From: Cellulomonas sp. APG4
Lineage (GTDB): Bacteria > Actinomycetota > Actinomycetes > Actinomycetales > Cellulomonadaceae
Assembly (NCBI RefSeq): GCF_009996735.1
Contig: NZ_JAACYI010000003.1
Location: 62,001 to 126,000, forward strand
DNA length: 64,000 nucleotides
Direction: 5' to 3'
In this document: positions 9,074 through 17,300 of the stretch, piece after piece
Layout: every line of letters starts with the position of its first letter
Position numbering within the stretch: position 1 is the first letter of the stretch
Translations under genes and position numbers: made by a program
Notes under the pieces: generated by a model
Database searches by the model: none
Seen by the model: the letters and a program-made list of their open reading frames with translations, nothing else
Told to the model about the DNA's origin: nothing

Positions 9074-10282
9074 GTGACCGCTGTCTCCTCCGTTCCTGCC
9101 GGGTTCGTCGAGCCGGCGCCCTCGGGCGCACTGCTCCTGCTGGGCCAGGGCTCCGACCTGGAGTCCGAGCGCGGCGTCGAGTGCACCGGCGCCCTGCCCG
9201 CGGCCTCGGACCCGGGGCTCGTCGAACGTGCGCGCGCCGCCCGTGCGGCCCTGGGCGACCGCGCGTTCGTGCTCGGCCACCACTACCAGCGCGACGAGGT
9301 CATCGCGTTCGCCGACGTGACGGGCGACTCGTTCAAGCTCGCGCGCGAGGCCGCGGCCCGGCCGTCCGCCGAGTTCGTCGTGTTCTGCGGTGTGCACTTC
9401 ATGGCGGAGTCGGCCGACATCCTCACGGCGGACTCGCAGGCCGTGGTGCTCCCCGATCTCGCGGCCGGCTGCTCGATGGCCGACATGGCGGCGATCGACC
9501 AGGTGGAGGACGCGTGGGACGTCCTCGTGGACGCCGGGGTCGCCGAGCGCACCGTGCCGGTCACGTACATGAACTCGAGCGCCGCGATCAAGGCCTTCAC
9601 GGGCCGTCACGGTGGCACCGTCTGCACGTCCTCGAACGCGCAGGTCGCGCTGCGCTGGGCGTTCGACCGTGTCGGCGGTCCCGAGGGTGACGGCAAGGTG
9701 CTCTTCATGCCCGACCAGCACCTCGGCCGCAACACGGCGGTCCGGGACCTCGGCATGAGCCTCGACGACTGCGTCGTGTTCGACCCGCGCAAGCCGGGCG
9801 GCGGTCTGACCGCACAGCAGCTCGACGAGGCCCGCATGATCCTGTGGCGCGGCCACTGCTCGGTGCACGGCCGCTTCTCGCTCGACAACGTCACGCAGGT
9901 GCGGGCCGCGGTACCGGGCGTGAACGTGCTGGTCCACCCCGAGTGCCGGCACGAGGTGGTCGCGGCGGCGGACATGGTCGGCTCGACCGAGTTCATCATC
10001 CGAGCCCTCGACGCCGCCGAGCCCGGCTCGTCGTGGGCGATCGGCACCGAGCTCAACCTCGTACGACGACTCGCGCAGCAGCACCCCGAGCTCACCGTGC
10101 ACTACCTCGACTCGACCGTCTGCTTCTGCTCGACCATGAACCGGATCGACCTGCCGCACCTGGTGTGGACGCTCGAGTCACTCGCCGAGGGCCGCACGGT
10201 CAACCGCATCGTCGTCGACCCGGACGACGCTCACTGGGCGCGCGTCGCCCTCGACCAGATGCTCGCGCTGCCCGGCGCCTGA
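9074..10282 (+). CDS. nadA: quinolinate synthase
   Basis: A 402-residue 4Fe-4S enzyme that condenses iminoaspartate with dihydroxyacetone phosphate to quinolinate in NAD synthesis. Seen are LGHHYQRDEVIAFAD (about 68-82), the cluster cysteines in FCGVHFMAESADIL (Cys105), VHPECRHEV and STVCFCSTMN, and the signature MPDQHLGRN. The N-terminus is about 50 residues longer than the E. coli enzyme, as in other actinobacteria. GTG 9074 is chosen; upstream in-frame codons belong to the antisense of glycerate kinase. nadB and nadC, often adjacent, are absent here. nadE, at the end of the same pathway, is at 55.7 kb. Confidence 0.93.
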   Translation: MTAVSSVPAGFVEPAPSGALLLLGQGSDLESERGVECTGALPAASDPGLVERARAARAALGDRAFVLGHHYQRDEVIAFADVTGDSFKLAREAAARPSAEFVVFCGVHFMAESADILTADSQAVVLPDLAAGCSMADMAAIDQVEDAWDVLVDAGVAERTVPVTYMNSSAAIKAFTGRHGGTVCTSSNAQVALRWAFDRVGGPEGDGKVLFMPDQHLGRNTAVRDLGMSLDDCVVFDPRKPGGGLTAQQLDEARMILWRGHCSVHGRFSLDNVTQVRAAVPGVNVLVHPECRHEVVAAADMVGSTEFIIRALDAAEPGSSWAIGTELNLVRRLAQQHPELTVHYLDSTVCFCSTMNRIDLPHLVWTLESLAEGRTVNRIVVDPDDAHWARVALDQMLALPGA

Positions 10283-10299
10283 GAGCCCGTGGAGGTTCC

Positions 10300-10896
10300 G
10301 TGACCACCGCACCGCTGCGTATCGGGGTGCTGGTCTTCGACGGGGCCGAGGAGCTCGACGTCGTCGGACCGTGGGACGTGCTGGCCTCGTGGGCCGCGCA
10401 CTCGGCCCTGCACCCCGAGGTGCTGACCTTCTCGCCCGACGGCGCCGGCGTCGTCCTCGCGAAGGGCCTGCGCATGGTGCCGGACCGTTCGGCCGACGAC
10501 GTCGGCCCGCTGCACGTGCTCGTGCACCCCGGCGGTGCGGGCACCCGCCGTCTCGTCCACGACTCCGCGCACCTCGCATGGCTGCGTGCGACACGACGGA
10601 CGACACCCCTCGTCACGAGCGTCTGCACCGGTGCGCTCGTCCTGGCGGCCGCCGGCCTGCTCGCGGGGCGTCCGGCCACCACGCACTGGTCGGCGTTCGA
10701 CGAGCTCGCCGAGATCGACCCGAGCGTGCTGGCGGACACCGAGGCCCGGTTCGTCGACGACGGGGACGTGATCACCTCGGCCGGCGTCTCGGCCGGGATC
10801 GACATGGCGCTGCACCTCGTCGCACGGCTCGAGTCCGTCGAGGCGGCCCGCGGCGTGCGGCGCGGGATCCAGTACGACCCGGCTCCCCCGGTCTGA
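10300..10896 (+). CDS. DJ-1/PfpI family protein (GATase1-like)
   Basis: A 198-residue protein of the DJ-1/PfpI superfamily, close to the ligand domain of AraC-type regulators but without a DNA-binding domain. The N-terminus RIGVLVFDGAEELDVVGPWDVL and the nucleophile elbow TSVCTGALVLAAAGLLAGRPATTHW (Cys near residue 109) are clear. GTG 10300 follows GGAGG at 10291-10295. It lies 17 nt after nadA and is probably cotranscribed. Relatives include isonitrile hydratases and protein-repair factors; the substrate cannot be assigned. Confidence 0.75.
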   Translation: MTTAPLRIGVLVFDGAEELDVVGPWDVLASWAAHSALHPEVLTFSPDGAGVVLAKGLRMVPDRSADDVGPLHVLVHPGGAGTRRLVHDSAHLAWLRATRRTTPLVTSVCTGALVLAAAGLLAGRPATTHWSAFDELAEIDPSVLADTEARFVDDGDVITSAGVSAGIDMALHLVARLESVEAARGVRRGIQYDPAPPV

Positions 10897-10900
10897 CGGC

Positions 10901-10906
10901 TACCCT
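10901..10906 (+). promoter_or_regulatory. -10 element, leaderless start of thioesterase gene
   Basis: TACCCT followed after 7 nt by GTG 10914. Confidence 0.6.
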
Positions 10907-10913
10907 CGCCGTC

Positions 10914-11444
10914 GTGAGTCGACAGATCCAGCTCGCGCGCGTGACGCGCTTCCCGCGCAAGGCCGTCCCGGGGCAGCGCCTGCTCGACGTCTCGACCACC
11001 CACCTGCGGGTACGCCCGGGCGACCTCGACCTCTACCTGCACGTGAACAACGGCGTGTACCTGCAGATGATGGACGTGGCGCGGAGCAACCTGCTCGCGG
11101 ACCTCGGCGCGTTCGGCGAGCTGTCCCGACGGGGCTGGTACCCGGTCGTCGCGGCGTCGACGATGACCTACCGCCGGTCGCTGCGCCTGGGCGAGCGCTT
11201 CGAGATCGCGACGCGCGTGCTCGGCTGGGACCACCGCGTGGTCTACCTCGAGCAGCTCTTCTCGCGGGGCGACGACCGTGTGGCGCGCGGTCTCGTCGCG
11301 GGCCGCTTCCTCGCGCGCACGGGTGACCGCGTCCCGGCGCCCGACGTCGCGCAGGCCCTCGGCCACGACCCGCAGAGCCCACCGCTTCCCGACGACGTCG
11401 CGGCGTGGGCCCGGGCCGTGGACGTCGCCCACCGCCCGGCCTGA
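10914..11444 (+). CDS. acyl-CoA thioesterase family protein (hotdog fold, 4HBT)
   Basis: A 176-residue single hotdog-domain protein. The stretch RPGDLDLYLHVNNGVYLQMMDVAR (about 36-59) is the 4HBT hallmark, with the active-site Asp/Asn region in LHVNNG, followed by the central beta-strand segment TYRRSLRLGERFEIATRVLGWD. Such proteins hydrolyse acyl-CoA thioesters or act in aromatic compound breakdown; the acyl group is not predictable. GTG 10914 is preceded by a -10 hexamer 7 nt away, suggesting a separate promoter from the upstream gene, which ends 17 nt before it. Confidence 0.78.
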   Translation: MSRQIQLARVTRFPRKAVPGQRLLDVSTTHLRVRPGDLDLYLHVNNGVYLQMMDVARSNLLADLGAFGELSRRGWYPVVAASTMTYRRSLRLGERFEIATRVLGWDHRVVYLEQLFSRGDDRVARGLVAGRFLARTGDRVPAPDVAQALGHDPQSPPLPDDVAAWARAVDVAHRPA

Positions 11445-11470
11445 CGCGACGTCGGTCGAGCGACGAGCTC

Positions 11471-12844
11471 TCAGGCGAGCCGGCTGAGCAGCAGCGCCTC
11501 CGCGAGCACGACCTTCTCGAGCTCACCCAGGTGGACCGACTCGTCGGCGCCGTGGGCCCGCGAGTCCGGGTCCTCGACGCCCGTGACGAGGATGGCCGCG
11601 TCGGGGAACACCTCGAGCAGGTCGGCGATGAAGGGGATCGAGCCGCCCACGCCGATGTCCACGGGCGCGGTCCCCCACGCGTCGGCGAAGGCCTGCCGCG
11701 CGGTCTGCATCGCAGGCGAGTCGCCCGGCGCCTGGAACGGCTTGCCCAGCTCACCGTCGCGCACCGTCACGCGAGCGCCGAGCGGCGCGTGGCCCTCGAG
11801 GTGCGCGCGCAGCGCCGCGGCAGCCGCGACCGGGTCCTGTCCGGGCGCGATGCGCATCGAGAGCTTGGCCGTGGCCGAGGGGGCGATCGTGTTCGAGGCC
11901 GCGGCGACCGTCGTGACGTCCATGCCGATCACCGAGATCGCGGGCTTCGTCCACAGGCGCCCGGTGATCGTGCCGCCACCGGCGAGCCGCACCCCCGGCA
12001 GCACCGACGCATCCGCGCGCAGCTCGGCCTCGTCGTAGTCGACCTCGGGCTCGGGTGCCACCACCAGACCCGCGACCGCGACCGCGCCGTCGTCGTCGTG
12101 CAGGGTCGCGATCAGCCGGGCCAGCAGCGTCGGGGCGTCGAGCAGCGGGCCGCCGAACATGCCCGAGTGCACCGCGTGCTCGAGGACCGCCACCTCGACC
12201 TCGCAGTCCACGAGCCCGCGCAGGCTCGTGGTGAGCGCGGGCACACCGACCTTCCAGTTCGTCGAGTCGGCCACGACGATGACGTCGGCCTCGAGCAGGT
12301 CACGGTGCTGGGTGAGGAAGTCCACGAAGGTCGGCGAACCGATCTCCTCCTCGCCCTCGACGAAGACGGCGACCCCCACGCCCAGCTCGTCGCCGAGCAC
12401 GCGCAGGGCTCCCAGGTGGGCCACCACGCCCGCCTTGTCGTCGGCGGCCCCGCGCCCGTAGAGACGTCCGTCGCGCTCGGTGGGCTCGAACGGGTCGGAG
12501 TGCCAGGCGGAGGCGGCCCCCGGCGGCTGCACGTCGTGGTGCGCGTAGAGCAGCACCGTGGGGGCGCCTGCGGGGGCCGGACGACGCGCGACGACGGCCG
12601 GCGCGCTCTCGCGACCGTCCGCACGGGTCGCCGTGAGCACCTGGACGTCGGGGACCCCAGCGCCGCTCAGCAGCTCCGCGACGGCCTCGGCGCTGCGACG
12701 CACGTGAGCCTGGTCGAAGGAGGGGCTCGAGACGGACGGGATCCGTACGAGGCCCTCGAGGTCGGCGCGCAGGGCGGGGAAGGCGGCCGCGACGCGGTCG
12801 CGCAGCTCGTGCAGGTCAGGGGCGGGGCTGTGGTTCTCGGTCAC
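11471..12844 (-). CDS. M20 family dipeptidase / metallopeptidase
   Basis: A 457-residue zinc peptidase of the M20 family. Metal and catalytic motifs are in order: [10 protein letters not shown] (His ligand and Asp), [11 protein letters not shown] (bridging Asp), VEGEEEIGS (catalytic and ligand Glu), VVADSTNW (Asp) and [12 protein letters not shown] near the C-terminus (His). A lid/dimerisation domain lies between about residues 205 and 315. It is closest to cytosolic nonspecific dipeptidases rather than ArgE or DapE by these motifs. GTG 12844 has a -10 hexamer 6 nt upstream. It converges on the thioesterase gene. Confidence 0.85.
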   Translation of the reverse strand: MTENHSPAPDLHELRDRVAAAFPALRADLEGLVRIPSVSSPSFDQAHVRRSAEAVAELLSGAGVPDVQVLTATRADGRESAPAVVARRPAPAGAPTVLLYAHHDVQPPGAASAWHSDPFEPTERDGRLYGRGAADDKAGVVAHLGALRVLGDELGVGVAVFVEGEEEIGSPTFVDFLTQHRDLLEADVIVVADSTNWKVGVPALTTSLRGLVDCEVEVAVLEHAVHSGMFGGPLLDAPTLLARLIATLHDDDGAVAVAGLVVAPEPEVDYDEAELRADASVLPGVRLAGGGTITGRLWTKPAISVIGMDVTTVAAASNTIAPSATAKLSMRIAPGQDPVAAAAALRAHLEGHAPLGARVTVRDGELGKPFQAPGDSPAMQTARQAFADAWGTAPVDIGVGGSIPFIADLLEVFPDAAILVTGVEDPDSRAHGADESVHLGELEKVVLAEALLLSRLA

Positions 12845-12850
12845 GTCGCC

Positions 12851-12856
12851 ACGCTA
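12851..12856 (-). promoter_or_regulatory. -10 element, leaderless start of M20 dipeptidase
   Basis: Minus-strand TAGCGT, 6 nt before GTG 12844. Confidence 0.6.
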
Positions 12857-12918
12857 CCGGCGGCGCTCGGCACGTGCGGCGGGGCGGGACGCGTCCGCGG
12901 ACGGCCCTCGGCAGCGAC

Positions 12919-12924
12919 TACCCT
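12919..12924 (+). promoter_or_regulatory. -10 element, leaderless start of DUF3043 gene
   Basis: TACCCT, 6 nt before GTG 12931; divergent from the M20 promoter 63 bp away. Confidence 0.6.
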
Positions 12925-12930
12925 GGGCGC

Positions 12931-13527
12931 GTGTTCTCGCGCAACCGGTCCGCCGACCCCGCCACCCCCGAACCCGAGGAGCCCACGGAGGGTGCCGCAG
13001 GTGCGCCGCGCAAGGGCCGCCCCACGCCCAAGCGGCGCGAGGCCGAGGCAGCACGACGACGCCCGCTGGGTGGCGTCGACCGCAAGTCCGCCGTCAAGGC
13101 GCAGCGCGCCGCCCTGCGCGAGCAGCGCGACCGCGAGTACAAGGCCATGCAGACGGGCGACGAGAAGAACCTGCCCTACCGCGACAAGGGGCCCGTGCGC
13201 CGCTGGATCCGCGACTACGTCGACGCGCGCCGCAACATCGGGGAGTACTTCCTGCCCGTGTCGCTGGTCATGGTGTTCTCGACCCTGCTCACCGCGAACA
13301 ACCCGGCCGCAGGCCTCGTCGTCGTCGGCGTGCTCTACCTCATCGTCATCGTGACGATCGTCGACGCGTTCCTGCTCGGGCGCACGCTGCGCAAGCGGCT
13401 CAACGCGCGCTTCGGCGAGGCGAAGGTGCCCAAGGGCTCGCTCATGTACGGGATCCTGCGCGCCTTCCAGATCCGGCGCACGCGCCTGCCCAAGCCGATG
13501 GTCAAGCGGGGCGAGTGGCCCGCCTGA
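12931..13527 (+). CDS. DUF3043 membrane protein
   Basis: A 198-residue actinobacterial protein of unknown function. The first 110 residues are highly charged and soluble (runs such as RPTPKRREAEAARRRP). Two membrane helices follow (YFLPVSLVMVFSTLLTA and GLVVVGVLYLIVIVTIVDAFLLG), then a basic C-terminal segment ending RRTRLPKPMVKRGEWPA. This soluble-basic / two-helix / basic-tail layout is characteristic of DUF3043. The family is widespread in actinobacteria and has no known role. GTG 12931 matches the leaderless promoter. Confidence 0.85.
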   Translation: MFSRNRSADPATPEPEEPTEGAAGAPRKGRPTPKRREAEAARRRPLGGVDRKSAVKAQRAALREQRDREYKAMQTGDEKNLPYRDKGPVRRWIRDYVDARRNIGEYFLPVSLVMVFSTLLTANNPAAGLVVVGVLYLIVIVTIVDAFLLGRTLRKRLNARFGEAKVPKGSLMYGILRAFQIRRTRLPKPMVKRGEWPA

Positions 13528-13591
13528 CGCCCAGTCGCTGACGTGCCCGCTGCCCGCGGGGCTTCCGGTCGAACCGTTCCGATGCTGGGCA

Positions 13592-13597
13592 TAGGCT
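13592..13597 (+). promoter_or_regulatory. -10 element, leaderless start of aldo/keto reductase
   Basis: TAGGCT, 7 nt before ATG 13605; TCGAAC at 13569-13574 sits 17 bp upstream as a possible -35. Confidence 0.6.
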
Positions 13598-13604
13598 CGG
13601 TCGC

Positions 13605-14615
13605 ATGAAGCATCGATACCTCGGCAGCAGCGGTCTGAAGATCTCCGAGATCGCCTACGGCAACTGGCTCACCCACGGCTCCCAGGTCGAGAGCGAGGCC
13701 GCGACGGCGTGCGTGCACGCCGCCCTCGACGCCGGCATCACCACGTTCGACACGGCCGACGTGTACGCGAACACGGTCGCGGAGACCGTCCTGGGCGAGG
13801 CCCTCGCCGGTCAGCGGCGCGAGTCGTTCGAGATCTTCACCAAGGTCTATTGGCCCACCGGGCCCCAGGGCCCGAACGACGTGGGTCTCTCGCGCAAGCA
13901 CATCATGGAGTCGATCAACGGCTCGCTTCGCCGCCTCGGCACCGAGTACGTCGACCTCTACCAGGCGCACCGGTACGACACCGAGACGCCGCTCGAGGAG
14001 ACGATGCAGGCGTTTGCCGACGTCGTGCGCCAGGGCAAGGCCCTCTACATCGGCGTGTCGGAGTGGACGGCGGACCAGCTGCGCGCGGGTCACGCGCTCG
14101 CCAAGGACCTGGGCGTCCAGCTCATCTCGAACCAGCCGCAGTACTCGATGCTGTGGCGGGTCATCGAGGGCGAGGTGGTCCCTGCGAGCCGCGAGCTCGG
14201 CGTGTCGCAGATCGTCTGGTCCCCCATCGCGCAGGGCGTGCTGACCGGCAAGTACCGGCCGGGCGAGCAGCCCCCGGCGGGCTCGCGTGCGACCGACGAC
14301 AAGGGCGGCGCGAAGATGATCGAGCGCTTCATGAACGACGACGTGCTCGGGGCCGTGCAGGGTCTGCGGCCGGTGGCCGAGGAGCTCGGCCTGTCGATGG
14401 CGCAGCTCGCGATCGCGTGGGTGCTGCAGAACGACAACGTCGCGGCCGCGATCATCGGCGCGTCACGACCCGAGCAGGTGCACGAGAACGTCAAGGCCTC
14501 GGGCGTCGAGATCCCGCCCGGCCTCATGGCCCGCATCGACGAGGTGCTGGGTGACGTCGTGGTGCGCGACCCCGCGATGACGGAGCGCACGGCGCCCGCG
14601 AAGCGCCCGGTGTGA
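13605..14615 (+). CDS. aldo/keto reductase, KCNAB/YghZ-like
   Basis: A 336-residue NADPH-dependent oxidoreductase with a TIM-barrel fold. The catalytic tetrad is visible: Asp and Tyr in FDTADVYANT, Lys in IFTKVYW, His in LYQAHRYD. The C-terminal cofactor site includes SPIAQGVLTGKY and IIGASRPEQVHENV. Sequence character is that of the potassium-channel beta-subunit branch, which in bacteria reduces glyoxals and other aldehydes; no channel gene is nearby. It ends at a long hairpin shared with the convergent yczE gene. Confidence 0.9.
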   Translation: MKHRYLGSSGLKISEIAYGNWLTHGSQVESEAATACVHAALDAGITTFDTADVYANTVAETVLGEALAGQRRESFEIFTKVYWPTGPQGPNDVGLSRKHIMESINGSLRRLGTEYVDLYQAHRYDTETPLEETMQAFADVVRQGKALYIGVSEWTADQLRAGHALAKDLGVQLISNQPQYSMLWRVIEGEVVPASRELGVSQIVWSPIAQGVLTGKYRPGEQPPAGSRATDDKGGAKMIERFMNDDVLGAVQGLRPVAEELGLSMAQLAIAWVLQNDNVAAAIIGASRPEQVHENVKASGVEIPPGLMARIDEVLGDVVVRDPAMTERTAPAKRPV

Positions 14616-14624
14616 GGCCCGCCC

Positions 14625-14666
14625 GGCGCTGAGCCACTGCCCGGGAGGCAGTCCGGGCTCAGCGCC
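14625..14666. terminator. long bidirectional hairpin between convergent genes
   Basis: Outer arms 14625-14635 and 14656-14666 pair over 11 bp. An inner stem (14636-14641 / 14647-14652) closes a 5-nt loop. It overlaps the end of the yczE-like gene and can stop transcription from both sides. Confidence 0.75.
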
Positions 14667-15369
14667 TGGGCCGCCCCTGCACGACGGCGTCGTCCGCGAC
14701 CTGGTCTTGGGTCCGGTCGGCGCCGTCGTCGTCCGCGACCCCTTCCCGAGGCGCCCGCGTGGGCGCGAGCCGCGCGCCGGACGGCACGGTGAAGCGCGGC
14801 AGGAGCACGTGCACCAGGGGACCGATCGCGAGGGCGTACGCGAGCGTGCCCAGCCCGACGGTGCCGCCCAGAACCCAGCCGACGAGCACCACGAGCACCT
14901 CGATCGAGGTGCGCACCGTGCGCACCGACCACCCGGTGCGCGCGACCAGGCCCGTCATGAGACCGTCCCGTGGCCCCGGACCGAGCCGCGTCCCGATGTA
15001 GCACGCCGTCGCGACCGCGTTGAGCAGCACCCCGCCCGCCGTGAGGGCGACGCGTGCGACGAGGCCGAGCTCGGGCAGCAGCCCCAGCAGCCGCAGGAAG
15101 GGGTCCACGAGCAGGCCGATGACCAGCACGTTCGCCACCGTCCCGACACCGGGCCGCTGGCGCAGCGGGATCCAGCACGCGAGCACCGCGACGCTCACGA
15201 CGATCGTGGCCGTGCCGAGACTCCAGCCGAGCCGTCGGCCGAGCCCCTGGCTCAGGACGTCCCACGGCATGTTGCCGAGCGACGCGTGCACGAGCATCGC
15301 GATCGACGCGGCGTAGAGCACGAGACCCGCGAGCAGCTGCACGGCCCGCCGCAGGCCTCCCGAGGTCAC
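14659..15369 (-). CDS. yczE: YczE-family integral membrane protein
   Basis: A 236-residue protein with about five hydrophobic helices, starting LLAGLVLYAASIAMLVHASLG and followed by MPWDVLSQGLGRRLG, IVVSVAVLACWIPLRQRPGVGTVANVLVIG and TRLGPGPRDGLMTGLVARTGWSVRTVR. These are hallmarks of the YczE/YyaS membrane family, whose substrate is unknown. The start is taken as GTG 15369, which overlaps the stop of a 54-codon ORF by 4 nt (GTGA); GTG 15372 is next to it. It is divergent from a MocR regulator of the subgroup I recall as paired with yczE genes. The C-terminal 40 residues are polar. Confidence 0.85.
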   Translation of the reverse strand: MTSGGLRRAVQLLAGLVLYAASIAMLVHASLGNMPWDVLSQGLGRRLGWSLGTATIVVSVAVLACWIPLRQRPGVGTVANVLVIGLLVDPFLRLLGLLPELGLVARVALTAGGVLLNAVATACYIGTRLGPGPRDGLMTGLVARTGWSVRTVRTSIEVLVVLVGWVLGGTVGLGTLAYALAIGPLVHVLLPRFTVPSGARLAPTRAPREGVADDDGADRTQDQVADDAVVQGRPRR

Positions 15370-15530
15370 CACCGACCCACCGTACGCGCGTCCTGCACGA
15401 GTGTGCCGTCAGCCCAGTGCCGCGTCCCCGCGGGCGGCCCACCGGCATCACGGCGGACGACGCGCAGCAGCCCCTGCAGGAGCAGCGTGAGGGCGGAACC
15501 GATCGCGGCGGGGACGAGCGTACTGGCCAT
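15366..15530 (-). CDS. small single-helix membrane protein, translationally coupled to yczE
   Basis: A 54-residue ORF starting at ATG 15530. One hydrophobic helix (TLVPAAIGSALTLLLQGLL, about 4-22) is followed by a basic stop-transfer segment RVVRR and a polar tail. Its stop overlaps the yczE GTG start in the classical GTGA arrangement, which argues that it is translated. I do not recognise a family. It may be a small partner of the YczE protein or a leader ORF. Its start codon lies in the first copy of a 13-bp direct repeat proposed as the MocR operator, so regulator binding would block this operon. Confidence 0.55.
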   Translation of the reverse strand: MASTLVPAAIGSALTLLLQGLLRVVRRDAGGPPAGTRHWADGTLVQDARTVGRW

Positions 15531-15562
15531 GCCACGATGCTCGGTGAGAACTGGCCTTGCCA
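15522..15562. promoter_or_regulatory. direct-repeat operator between MocR gene and yczE operon
   Basis: ACTGGCC(A/T)TGCCA occurs at 15522-15534 and 15550-15562, 28 bp apart start to start on the same strand. A short inverted repeat CCACT / AGTGG (15570-15574 / 15583-15587) follows before the MocR start. Spaced direct repeats are how MocR dimers such as GabR and PdxR bind, so this is probably an autoregulatory and yczE-regulating site. Confidence 0.55.
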
Positions 15563-15591
15563 TCCATAGCCACTTGAGCAAGAGTGGCCTG

Positions 15592-17052
15592 GTGCAGCCG
15601 ACACGTGGACCCGCGGACCGTCGGATCGCCGCGCCCGCCCTCGCACGACTCGTGGGACGCCACGGCGAGGGGCCCGCGTACCTGGCCCTCGCCGAGGGGG
15701 TGCGCCGGGCGATCCTCGACGGCTCGCTCCCCCTGAGCACCCGCCTGCCGAGCGAGCGCGAGCTCGCGGCCGCGCTCCACGTCTCGCGCACCACCACGGC
15801 CGCCGCCTACGAGCGCCTGCGCGAGCAGGGCTTCGTCTCGACCCGCCGGGGATCCGGCAGCGTCTCGACCATCCCGAGCGGGCCACGACCCACCGCCGGC
15901 GCGCTCTCGCTGTTCTCCCACGACGACGCGGACACGTCGCTGATCGACCTCACCAAGGCGGCCCCGGCGGCGCCCGCCCAGCTGCACGGCGCGGCGATGC
16001 GGGCGCTCGAGGCGCTCCCCCGCCACCTCGTGAGCACGGGATACACGTTCCTCGGCCTCACCGAGCTGCGCGAGGTGATCGCGGACAGGTACACCCGGCG
16101 CGGGACCCCGACCTCAGCCGACGAGGTGCTCGTGACGAGCGGGGCCCAGCAGGCGATCAGCCTCCTCCTGAACACCCTCGTCGGGCCCGGTGACCGCGTC
16201 GTCGTCGAGCACCCGACCTACCCGAACACGATCGGCGCGGTGCGCGCGGCCGGCGGGCGCCCCGTGCCGGTCCCGGTGGGTGCCGGCGGGCTCGACCTCG
16301 ACCTGCTCGAGTCCACCGTGCGCCAGAGCGCACCGCGGCTCGTGCACCTCACCCCGGACCACCACAACCCCACGGGGACGAGTCTCGATGACGCCGCGCG
16401 CGCCCGGGTGCGGGACCTCGCCGCGCGCCACCGGATCGTGCTCGTGGGCGACGAAACGCTCACCGACCTGACGCTCGACGGCGACCCACCTGCGAGCTTC
16501 ACGGGCTCGCGCACGCAGCGCGGTGTCGCCGTCGTCGGCTCGGCCTCCAAGTCGATGTGGGGCGGGCTGCGGATCGGCTGGGTACGGGCCCACCGCGACC
16601 TCGTCACGCGCCTGGCCACCGCCCGCGCGGCGGACGACATCAGCACCGCTGTCCTCGACCAGCTGGTCGCGGCCGAGCTGCTCGCCGACGACGCCGCGAT
16701 CGCCCCCGGGCGCACGTCGCGTCTGCGCGCCCAGCGGGACACGCTGCACCGAGCGCTCGCGAGGGCCCTGCCCTGGCGTGTCCCCCTCCCGGCGGGTGGC
16801 CTGTCGATGTGGGCGGACCTGGGCGCCCCCGTGTCGACCGAGCTCGCGGAGCTCGCCCTCCGCCACGGCGTGCGGGTGGTCCCCGGCCCCGCGTTCGGCG
16901 TCGACGGCTCGTTCGAGGACCGGCTGCGCCTGCCGTTCGCGCTGCCGCCCGAGCAGCTCGAGGAGGGCGTCGCGCGCCTCGCGCTCGCGTGGCGGACGCT
17001 CGGCACCGCGGGTCGTCGACGCCCCGTCCCCGCTCAGGAGCCCGTGGTCTGA
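15592..17052 (+). CDS. MocR/GntR-type regulator with aminotransferase domain (YczR-like)
   Basis: A 486-residue PLP-binding transcription factor. The N-terminal GntR winged helix includes PAYLALAEGVRRAILDG, LPSERELAAALHVSRTTTAAAYERL and GFVSTRRGSGSV (about 25-90). An aminotransferase fold-type I domain follows, with TSGAQQAISLL, DHHNPTGTSLDD (Asn), VGDETLTDL (Asp) and the PLP lysine in VGSASKSMWGGLRIGW. GTG 15592 is chosen because it leaves the direct-repeat operator outside the gene; an upstream in-frame ATG at 15529 lies inside that operator. The gene is divergent from the yczE operon, its likely target. Confidence 0.85.
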   Translation: MQPTRGPADRRIAAPALARLVGRHGEGPAYLALAEGVRRAILDGSLPLSTRLPSERELAAALHVSRTTTAAAYERLREQGFVSTRRGSGSVSTIPSGPRPTAGALSLFSHDDADTSLIDLTKAAPAAPAQLHGAAMRALEALPRHLVSTGYTFLGLTELREVIADRYTRRGTPTSADEVLVTSGAQQAISLLLNTLVGPGDRVVVEHPTYPNTIGAVRAAGGRPVPVPVGAGGLDLDLLESTVRQSAPRLVHLTPDHHNPTGTSLDDAARARVRDLAARHRIVLVGDETLTDLTLDGDPPASFTGSRTQRGVAVVGSASKSMWGGLRIGWVRAHRDLVTRLATARAADDISTAVLDQLVAAELLADDAAIAPGRTSRLRAQRDTLHRALARALPWRVPLPAGGLSMWADLGAPVSTELAELALRHGVRVVPGPAFGVDGSFEDRLRLPFALPPEQLEEGVARLALAWRTLGTAGRRRPVPAQEPVV

Positions 17053-17300
17053 CCCGCGTCGTCGTCGGCGGCGAGACGCGAGCGCAGCGGCATCACCGGG
17101 GCCACCGGGGCGCCCTGGTGGCACAGCCGGACGGCGCGGACGCCGTCCCGGACGAGCTCGCGCCACCGCTCACCCACCCAGGCCTCGGCGTCGAAGCGGT
17201 TGGTGAACGTCGGGCTCAAAGGTCGGTCGAGCGGCGCCTGGGCGTCGTCGAGCATCCCCCACGTCCAGAGCGGCCGGGGCACCGCCGACCCCGCCGTCAC
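17034..17300 (-). CDS. conserved small hypothetical protein
   Basis: An 88-residue soluble protein. The centre is well ordered and aromatic-rich (LWTWGMLDDAQAPLDRPLSPTFTNRFDAEAWVGERWREL), and the C-terminal 15 residues are polar and low in complexity. I have a sense of similar small actinobacterial proteins but no named family. Its GTG start overlaps the pyrD stop by 4 nt (GTGA), so it is translated as the second gene of a pyrD operon. Its 3' end overlaps the convergent MocR gene by 19 nt. Confidence 0.65.
   Translation of the reverse strand: MTAGSAVPRPLWTWGMLDDAQAPLDRPLSPTFTNRFDAEAWVGERWRELVRDGVRAVRLCHQGAPVAPVMPLRSRLAADDDAGQTTGS

Noticed and set aside
15529-15591. An earlier ATG (15529) as the start of the MocR gene.
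   Set aside because: It would put the direct-repeat operator inside the coding sequence, and the encoded 21 residues do not resemble the family start.
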